Shown here: positions 56,975 through 64,000 of the stretch, piece after piece
Layout: the number at the start of each line of letters is the position of its first letter
Numbering within the stretch: the first letter of the stretch is position 1
NCBI GenBank assembly: GCA_014898425.1
Contig: RCSZ01000015.1
Span: 1,054,001-1,118,000 of the forward strand
Direction: 5' to 3'
Source: Botryotinia globosa
Lineage: Eukaryota; Ascomycota; Leotiomycetes; Helotiales; Sclerotiniaceae
DNA: 64,000 bases
Position numbers and translations under genes: made by a program
The notes under the pieces: model-generated
What the model saw: the letters and a program-made list of their open reading frames with translations, nothing else
Told to the model about the DNA's origin: nothing
Database searches by the model: none

Positions 56975-58831
56975 ATGGCTTTGTGTGTGAAAGAACAAGC
57001 TCACTACTCTCCTCCATGGGCTGGAGTCAGTATCATAGGTATAGCTGGAAGTTCTGGATCGGGAAAATCTACTTTGTCTCATGCCATTATCTCCCAAATG
57101 AACTTGCCATGGGTTTGCATTCTCAGCATGGTAATTCAGTTTTCCCTCATTCCCATATCAATCGACCCATTAATGATTATGAAAAAAAGGATTCGTTTTA
57201 TAAGTCTTTAGACGCGGAAGGGTCACGAAAAGCATTTTTGAACGAATATGACTTTGATTCACCGGATGCAATAGATTTCGATAGACTCGTCGAAATATTG
57301 CAAGACCTGAAAGCAGGGTAAGTGTTATCTAAGCTGCTACATTTTGAGAGAGCGAATTATATGTATACCTTCTACTGTATACATTGTCATGTAATTAATT
57401 TTGTTTGTTTAGAAAGAGAGCAGAGATTCCGATCTATTCGTTCTCAAAGCATGCTCGAGAGAAGGAGACTACGTCAATCTACTCACCACATGTACTCATA
57501 TTGGAGGGTATTTTTGCATTATACGATCCTCGAGTTCTTGAATTGCTAGATATGAAGGTGATTTTATTCTTCAGTTCAGAGAAGGTGTCAAATTTAATGA
57601 GGACTAACTTGTCTTAGGTATTCTGTCAAGCAGATGGAGATACCTGTTTATCCCGGCGAAGTATGATTCCTCCTCTATATCAAAAATGCATTTCAAGCAG
57701 CTAAACGATAAGATCTAATTGATTGACTATGGCTCAACTGATTTGGTTTTCTAGTCCTTAGAGATGTCGCAGAAAGGGGTAGAGATATTGAAGGTGTTAT
57801 AAAGCAATGGTTTGGGTTTGTGAAGCCAAACTTTCAACGATATGTAGAGCCTCAGGGAGAAATTGCCGGTAAGATCTAACATAATATACCACAAGATGAG
57901 CTTCAATTTTGATGTGCGGCTCCATCATGTTTCACGACAGATGCCTAATCCTTTGAACAGATATCATTGTGCCACGAGGTGTAGAAAATCGGGTTGCTAT
58001 TAGTAAGTTCCACTTTCACTGCATGAATCCTGAACTGTATTAATTTCCGATAGATATGGTCGTACAATACATCCAACGAACATTAAAGGAAAAATCAATA
58101 GCACACATTATGGCTTTAAAGAAATTGGGTCTGGGTGCTGAGGATGAGCCTCTATCTAAGTCAGTTCTTCTTTTGGAGCAAACACCTCAATTCAAGGGGA
58201 TGAATACCATCATCCAAGATGTAGGAACTCCAGCAGAAGAATTTGTTTTCTACTTCGACCGGATTGCTACTTTACTCGTTGAACAGTATGTCATCATTGT
58301 GTTGTTTCATGATATTGATTTTTGGTCTCATTTCTAACAGATTGCAGTGCTATGAACAATATATTCTTTACAGAAAAAACTGTTGAGACACCAATTGGTA
58401 ACAAGTACCAAGGTTTGATAGCTACGGGCGAAGTCAGTGCAGTTGTTGTCCTTCGGGCCGGAGGTGCTCTGGAAACTGGCTTAAAGCGGGTCATCCCGGA
58501 TTGCAAGACTGGAAGGCTACTGATTCAATCGAATATCCGAACGGGTGAACCAGAATTACATTTCTTAAATTTACCGGACAATATCAACAAACATGATAGT
58601 GTTTTGTTACTTGATCCACAAATGTCAAGTGGGGGAGCTGCACTTATGTCGGTCCAAATTCTTGTCGATCATGGCGTACCACCCGAGAAGGTTGTATTTG
58701 TGACTTACACTGCAGGGAAAATGGGATTAAACCGACTTACAAAGGTCTTCCCTGAGGTTAAAGTTGTGGTATGCACGATAATTCAGGACTACGAGGAGAG
58801 GTGGATCGAAAAGAGGTATTTTGGATGTTGA
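56975..58831 (+). CDS. URK1: Uridine/cytidine kinase with C-terminal UPRT-like domain
   Basis: Pyrimidine-salvage enzyme phosphorylating uridine and cytidine to UMP and CMP. Eight exons (56975-57130, 57190-57317, 57413-57557, 57618-57660, 57755-57868, 57961-58002, 58054-58285, 58348-58831) give 447 residues. The Walker A motif [18 protein letters not shown] is near residue 20. Then come the substrate block [59 protein letters not shown] and the lid [19 protein letters not shown]. The C-terminal part resembles uracil phosphoribosyltransferase: [18 protein letters not shown] and [20 protein letters not shown], ending [11 protein letters not shown]. In fungal Urk1 this domain is usually not an active UPRT; the PRPP loop here ([10 protein letters not shown]) also departs from the DPMLATGGSA form. 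Confidence 0.95.
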
Positions 58832-60084
58832 TCATGACGAGATGGTTCGTCATAGCCTGGTTTGATGGACAGATCAGCGACTCACTAGTAAGTAGTATAT
58901 GTATATTCACGATAGGATATTGACCCAAGACTTTAGTTCTGACCTGTTGATTAGATGGACCAATGGCACACTGCTATCAAATATTTCACTACCAATCCAA
59001 ACAAAGTTTCAGGCACCAAGTAGACGTCGGTACTCGAACAAAGTTTATTTTCTAACGGTTTTCATTTTGAGACTGGTACATAGTTTACCCTTTCTCGATA
59101 CCTAAAACCCCACAATATCAAGTTGAGCGATATTTTGGAGTCTAGACAACTGGTGAACGAAGAGAATAAATAGTAAACACCGTCGGGTCCTTCCATTGAT
59201 CAATTTCTCTTCCTTTCTATAACGTTCTGCAATATCTACTATGAATCATCATACGGTCTTGGTACACCACCAAGACTTTCCTTTCCGTACGTCCAACTCT
59301 AAAATACACCAATGGCTAGGATTTCATTATCACTATCTATTCTTTGAGCTATAGTGTGAATGCTATGACACTATCTATGTCCTCAAACTTCAATGCAGTT
59401 CCCGATTCTTTCCTCTCTTTTGCTTTCTAGAAATATGGGTTTGTATTCAATCACCCAAATCATTGATACAAGTTGAAGAAGACTGTTCGGTAGTGCGAAC
59501 TACAGTTCAACAGTCAAAAGCTTTGGAACATTCAAACGCTTTTGATGATTGAAACTATTTCAGTTGTTAAAAGTCATCCAAACATTGAAATCATTTCAGA
59601 CATTGAAGTCATGTCAGATATCGGAATTCTTACAATTGTTGAATCTGTTTGAAACCATAACTGATAAGAGTATTCTCAGAATACTGAAATTGTGATACGA
59701 AATTGGGTGACACTATGGACTATCGGGAATATGGCTTCGAGGGGGTTGCTATACTTGTGAACTTTTGTTTTCTCACGTATAGTAATAACAACCTTGATAT
59801 CTAGATCCACCCGAGGGTCAATTGACCAAACCACATATTAGTCTCTCAAATTTCTTCTTGGTATTTTATAATTGACGTGTATTGTTTCCTAGTCTGAGGA
59901 AATCAAGAAAACGGTTGCTTGCAAAGTTACTAGTCAATCAAATTTAATCACCAGTGGGATTCATTCTCATATAAGTATATCCCTCTTAATTTCAAGCTTT
60001 CTTTTCTACTTCCTTACAATCCAGACCTTGAAAGATTCGAAAGTCGTCTGAAATACTCTCTCCTAATTACAAGCATCGGTCAAG
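58832..60084. other. Upstream region of the Ser/His-rich repeat gene
   Basis: 1.25 kb. Holds the URK1 3' end and a promoter-like segment with a pyrimidine-rich leader right before 60,085. It contains three related ~18-bp units (GATTGAAACTATTTCAG, ACATTGAAATCATTTCAG, ACATTGAAGTCATGTCAG) between about 59,547 and 59,617. Confidence 0.5.
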
Positions 60085-63000
60085 ATGCGTTGCAAACGCA
60101 ATGCCCTCATCGCGGCTGCTGGACTTGCTTCCACTGCCAATGCCCACTTCGAAAAACCATCCAATTACCATTCGTCTGCTGTTATCCCATCAATCACCAC
60201 AGGCAACTCAGTTTCGACCCACTCATCCAACCTACATTCAGCTCATACACCTAGCTCAGATTCAATTCACTGGTCCCATGCAAGCCCCGTTGAAACCTCC
60301 GCTTTCCATTCGAGTGTGATTTCTGCTCCGGTTCATTCATCAAAGTCGGAATTATCTCACCCATTCAATACTGTCCCTGTAATAAGTTCGACTCCACACT
60401 CCAGTGTAGCTTCTGTTTCAAGTCATTCGTCCAAAGTTCCGTCGATCCACTCCTCGAAGATTACCCCTAAAGGTTCGAGTGCCCATTCCAGTGTGGCTGC
60501 TGTCTCGAGCCATTCATCCAGCTTACCATGGACTCACTCATCCGACGTGATTTCCATGCACTCCTCCTTGGCTTCAACTCATTTATCTAATCTGGCTTCA
60601 ACTCACTCACCCAAGACCGCTTCCATCATAAGCTCCGCTAGTCATTCTAGTCAAGATTCTATTCACACTCCCCTAGCTCATCATTCCAATACGGGCCATA
60701 GCAAAAGTTCTGCTGGTCATTCTAGCAAAACTTCGGCCGACACTTCCTTGAATTCAGTTCACACTTCCTTGACATCAGCTTATCATTCCAATACGATCCA
60801 TAGCAAAAGTACCGCTATTCATTCTAGTAAAGATTCAGTTCACACTTCCTTAGCTCATCATTCCAGTGCGGGCCATAGCAAGAGTTCAACTGGTCATTCT
60901 AGCAAAGATTCGATTCACACTTCTCTGCCTCATTATTCCAATGCGGATCATAGCAAAAGTTCTGCTGGTCATTCTAGCAAAGTTTCAGCTCACGATTCCT
61001 TGACTTCAGCTCATCACTCTAATACGATCCATAGCAAAAGTTCCGTTATACATTCCAGTGCAGCTTCAACTCACACGTCATTGGCTTCCAGTGATCATTT
61101 TCATGCGATCCCTAGTTCAAGCTCTGCTGATCATTCCAGTAAAGCCTCAGTTCACGCGTATTTGCCTTCGAGTCATTCAAGTTTAACCTCAAGTCATCAC
61201 TTCAACACAATGGACAGTATAAGTTCTGCTAGTCATTCTAGTAAAGCTCCGATTCAGACATCTAAGTCTTCGAGTCATCACTCGGATGCTATTACTAGTA
61301 AACATACTCTTGGTCATTCCAGCATCGCTCCGGCTCATACACCCTTGAGTTCCAGTCACTCAACCTTGAGTTCAAGTCATCACTCTGCGAGCCATGTTTC
61401 AACTCCTAGTCATTCTGGTGTGGCTTCGACTCACTCATCTCATGCGGAATCTGTTGCAACTTCTAGCCATACCAGCGTCGCTTCGTTTCATACATCCTTA
61501 GTTTCCAAACACTCCACCTTGATTTCGAGTCACTTATCCAACTTCGCTTCGAGTCATCACTCTGATGCGAGCCATGTCGCAACTGCTAGTCATTCTGGTT
61601 TAATTCCGGTTCACACGTCCTTGGCTTCGAGTCACTCGTCCTATGCAGAATCCATTGCAACTTCTCACCATTCTGGTGTAGCTTCGATTCACTCGTCCCA
61701 TACAGACTCCGTTACCACCTCTAGTCATGTCAGTAAAGCTTCAGAACACTCATCCCATGCGGATTCTGTTGCTGCTTCTAGTCATACCAGTATAGATTCC
61801 GAACACTCAGCTCCTCACTCATCCCACTCATCCCACTTGGTCTCCAGTTCCACTGTTCATTCGGTGCATCCATCTAATGTGGCCTCGGCTCATCATACCA
61901 ACCCTACTTCGAGCCATTCATCTCATATCGTGCACAGTACGACTCCCGTTGTCCATTCCAGTGTAACTCCGGTGCATAAATCTACCTCGATTCACTCTCT
62001 TCATTCTTATACGGATTCTGCGCATTCATCTCAAAAATCCTCTGCTATTCATTCTAGTATGAATTCGGCTCATTTATCCAGCTTGGCCTCTTTTCATTCC
62101 AGTGTATCTTCCGCGTATAAATCCAGCTTTACTTCCGTTTTATATTCTAGCACCGCTTCTGAGCATTCATCCAATCAAGCCTCTACTATTCATTCTAGTA
62201 AGGTTTCGATACATCCATCCAGCTCAACTTACGCTTCACATTCTCATGTAGCTTCAGTTGTTTCCAGTTCAGCCTCGGTGCATTCATCCACCCTAAGCTC
62301 TGGTACTCATTCTACTGGACCATCGATTCATTCTGGTAAACCATCGGTTCATCCCGGCGAGTTATCGGTTTATCCATGGAAATCGGCCTCTTCCCATTCT
62401 AGTATGACTGCTGCTCATTCTAGTATGACTTCTGCTCATTCTGGTACACATTCGGTTCATTCTAGTATACCTATGGTTCATCCATCAAGCTCGAACTCCT
62501 TACAATCTAGTATAGCTTCTGTCCATTCTAGTGGACAGCCAGCTCATCCATCAAGCACGGCTGCTTCTTATCATTCCAGTGAACAGCCGGCTCACCCGTC
62601 AAAGACGACTTCTCATCATTCTAATGAACATTCGGTCTACCACTCAAGCACGGCTTCTCATCATTCTAATGAACAGCCGGCTCACCCGTCAAAGACGGCT
62701 TCTCACCATTCTAATGAACAGTCAGCTCATCCATCATCGAGCTTGAAATCTTTCCATTCTAGTACATGTTCAGATCATTCCAGTGAACCATCGGTTCATC
62801 CATCAAGCTCGGTGCTTCTTCATTATGGTGCAACTTCGGCTCATACCAGTGGACTATCAGTTCATTACAGTGAGCCATGGGTTCATCCATCAGCCTTAAC
62901 TTCGACTGTTCATAGCAGGGTGTCAACTTCGGATTCGCCATCCAATACGATACCAGAGCAATCTTCAGTTCATTCATCCAGTCATGTTCCTGTTAAAACT

Positions 63001-64000
63001 TCCATTCTTCATTCTGTAACTTCGGACTTGCCATCTTACACTGTTCCAAAAGTCTCTTCAAAAGAAATCTTTAGCACACCAAGAGTTTCTTCTAACATGA
63101 CCTCAATCCCTATCCCAACTTCCACTCATTCATCTGAAATTGTTACAGGACTTTCTTCGACTACAAAGTCGAGTATTATTAATTATGGCCCTACCGAAAC
63201 CGGCAGCTCTGCATCAAATGATGTCACTACGCACACCTCAAAATCTTCTACCATTTCCTCAACTGCTGAATCTAGTCAAAGTAGTCTTGAAATTGTTGGA
63301 TCTACAAAGACAAATGGATGGGCTTCTTATACATACTCCTCGTCATCCAGCAAGACTACAAGTGAAATTGAGAAAGAGAAATCCAAAACTGCCTCTTCAC
63401 CAAGTATTTCAGCATCTACTGGAGCTTACAAATATGGATCAGTCACTTCTGAATCATCTCCAAGTGCTTCAGCAGAATCAACAGAAACTGACAGCACAGT
63501 GACAACTGGAATTTCTTCTACCTCATCCGACTCTTCGGTGCCCAAAGCCCCTCATATCTCAACCTTCTCATCGATTCCAAATTATTATACTCAATCTGTC
63601 GAATATTCAAAATCTAAATGGACTGATACTACAACTGCGGTTGGAGCATCTTCCACCCTATCTAGTGGAAGCTCGTCTATTCTATCTGATTCTTCTACAC
63701 TTAGAGTCTCTTCTGATGCCCCATCAACGACACAATCTTTCAGCCATCAGACCACCAACGGCGCATCAGATATTGTTGAATCATACAGTCACCAAGCCAC
63801 GAATATTCCATCAACAAAACAACCGGTCTACTACCAAACTACCGATGCTTCATCAAGTGTTGTTCAATCACACAGCGAACAGACTACCCATATTTCATCG
63901 ACAAAATCATTCAATCACCATACTACCCATGTCCCATCAAGTGTTCTTGAACAATCATCTGTAACTCAAGGATATCAAAGTGGATCAGTAATTTCAGCCG
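60085..64000 (+). CDS. Giant secreted Ser/His-rich repeat protein (partial, runs off the window)
   Basis: Reading from the ATG at 60085, every codon to the right edge is sense: 1,305 complete codons and no intron needed. Residues 1-20 (MRCKRNALIAAAGLASTANA) form a signal peptide with an ANA cleavage site before HFEKP. The mature chain is built from short imperfect units such as S-x-H-S-S, HSSKxSxHTSL and GHSKSSAGHSSK. A hand count gives about 140 His in the 960 codons from 60121 to 63000, with Ser the dominant residue. Only two Cys occur in the whole visible part. Locally tandem blocks exist, for example ASHHSNEQPAHPSKT at about 62,590-62,735. After about 63,000 His becomes rarer and the sequence is a Ser/Thr-rich stalk as in cell-wall mannoproteins. 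A C-terminal GPI signal, if any, lies outside. Function unknown; surface adhesion or metal binding are guesses. Confidence 0.85.
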   Translation, partial: MRCKRNALIAAAGLASTANAHFEKPSNYHSSAVIPSITTGNSVSTHSSNLHSAHTPSSDSIHWSHASPVETSAFHSSVISAPVHSSKSELSHPFNTVPVISSTPHSSVASVSSHSSKVPSIHSSKITPKGSSAHSSVAAVSSHSSSLPWTHSSDVISMHSSLASTHLSNLASTHSPKTASIISSASHSSQDSIHTPLAHHSNTGHSKSSAGHSSKTSADTSLNSVHTSLTSAYHSNTIHSKSTAIHSSKDSVHTSLAHHSSAGHSKSSTGHSSKDSIHTSLPHYSNADHSKSSAGHSSKVSAHDSLTSAHHSNTIHSKSSVIHSSAASTHTSLASSDHFHAIPSSSSADHSSKASVHAYLPSSHSSLTSSHHFNTMDSISSASHSSKAPIQTSKSSSHHSDAITSKHTLGHSSIAPAHTPLSSSHSTLSSSHHSASHVSTPSHSGVASTHSSHAESVATSSHTSVASFHTSLVSKHSTLISSHLSNFASSHHSDASHVATASHSGLIPVHTSLASSHSSYAESIATSHHSGVASIHSSHTDSVTTSSHVSKASEHSSHADSVAASSHTSIDSEHSAPHSSHSSHLVSSSTVHSVHPSNVASAHHTNPTSSHSSHIVHSTTPVVHSSVTPVHKSTSIHSLHSYTDSAHSSQKSSAIHSSMNSAHLSSLASFHSSVSSAYKSSFTSVLYSSTASEHSSNQASTIHSSKVSIHPSSSTYASHSHVASVVSSSASVHSSTLSSGTHSTGPSIHSGKPSVHPGELSVYPWKSASSHSSMTAAHSSMTSAHSGTHSVHSSIPMVHPSSSNSLQSSIASVHSSGQPAHPSSTAASYHSSEQPAHPSKTTSHHSNEHSVYHSSTASHHSNEQPAHPSKTASHHSNEQSAHPSSSLKSFHSSTCSDHSSEPSVHPSSSVLLHYGATSAHTSGLSVHYSEPWVHPSALTSTVHSRVSTSDSPSNTIPEQSSVHSSSHVPVKTSILHSVTSDLPSYTVPKVSSKEIFSTPRVSSNMTSIPIPTSTHSSEIVTGLSSTTKSSIINYGPTETGSSASNDVTTHTSKSSTISSTAESSQSSLEIVGSTKTNGWASYTYSSSSSKTTSEIEKEKSKTASSPSISASTGAYKYGSVTSESSPSASAESTETDSTVTTGISSTSSDSSVPKAPHISTFSSIPNYYTQSVEYSKSKWTDTTTAVGASSTLSSGSSSILSDSSTLRVSSDAPSTTQSFSHQTTNGASDIVESYSHQATNIPSTKQPVYYQTTDASSSVVQSHSEQTTHISSTKSFNHHTTHVPSSVLEQSSVTQGYQSGSVISA
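60661..61080 (+). repeat. Coding tandem repeat, units of about 25-35 residues
   Basis: Four to five imperfect copies of HHSNTGHSKSSAGHSSK followed by (T/D)S(V/I)HTSL within the Ser/His-rich protein. Copies start near 60,679, 60,784, 60,856, 60,937 and 61,015. Conservation is visible at both DNA and protein level. Confidence 0.75.

Noticed and set aside
62531..62977. Alternative-frame and antisense open frames inside the Ser/His-rich gene
   Set aside because: They arise from the repetitive codon pattern; the frame from 60085 is far longer and has a signal peptide.

Overview
This window is nuclear DNA of a filamentous ascomycete. Genes are split by short introns (about 45-110 nt) with fungal splice signals. 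Gene density is about one per 2 kb on both strands, and the spacers are AT-rich with simple repeats. The gene set (a long sulfite reductase beta subunit, EF-hand external NADH dehydrogenase, KEI1, a TYW1 with an N-terminal membrane segment, sugar and amino-acid transporters) and the protein sequences suggest a leotiomycete, probably Sclerotiniaceae (Botrytis/Sclerotinia type). That placement is inference from protein resemblance; no search was run.

Layout. 0-14.6 kb: TOM20 (-), EXO84 (+), PP2A catalytic subunit (+), a FAR1-like zinc-domain protein (+), TYW1 (+), a METTL27-like methyltransferase broken by a homopolymer frameshift (-), a GNAT acetyltransferase (+) and a 54-residue Cys-rich protein (-). 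14.6-16.8 kb: no genes, but a 406-bp TA-flanked inverted-repeat element (MITE type) and a decayed LTR-retroelement relic. 16.8-28.7 kb: MFS sugar transporter (-), an unrecognised protein (-), an acidic SANT/Myb-like nuclear protein (+), a deoxyribosyltransferase-like protein (-) and a six-exon ClC transporter (-). 29.2-34 kb: two adjacent, same-strand paralogues carrying the zinc-binding loop of His-Me/HNH homing endonucleases, both damaged, with a small membrane-protein ORF between them. 34.2-47.8 kb: NOP53 (-) head to head with YPT6 (+), then KEI1, sulfite reductase beta and an Aa_trans transporter (all +). 48.9-58.9 kb: a beta-propeller lactonase (+), NDE1 (-), GID8 (-) and URK1 (+), separated by microsatellite-rich spacers.

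From 60,085 to the right edge a single uninterrupted frame (more than 1,305 codons, no stop) encodes a secreted Ser/His-rich repeat protein. About 140 of the 960 residues between 60,121 and 63,000 are histidine (hand count). This is the most unusual object in the window. It looks like a cell-surface protein with a possible metal- or pH-responsive character.

The genes do not form one pathway. They are mostly housekeeping functions (mitochondrial import and respiration, secretion, Golgi traffic, ribosome assembly, tRNA modification, sulfur assimilation, pyrimidine salvage, sphingolipid synthesis, glucose-induced degradation), punctuated by two fast-evolving patches: the decaying endonuclease-like pair and the terminal repeat protein. 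Recurring oddities are non-canonical GC-AG introns with GCATG donors (three cases), a 16-nt microexon, and a start codon isolated in its own coding exon.
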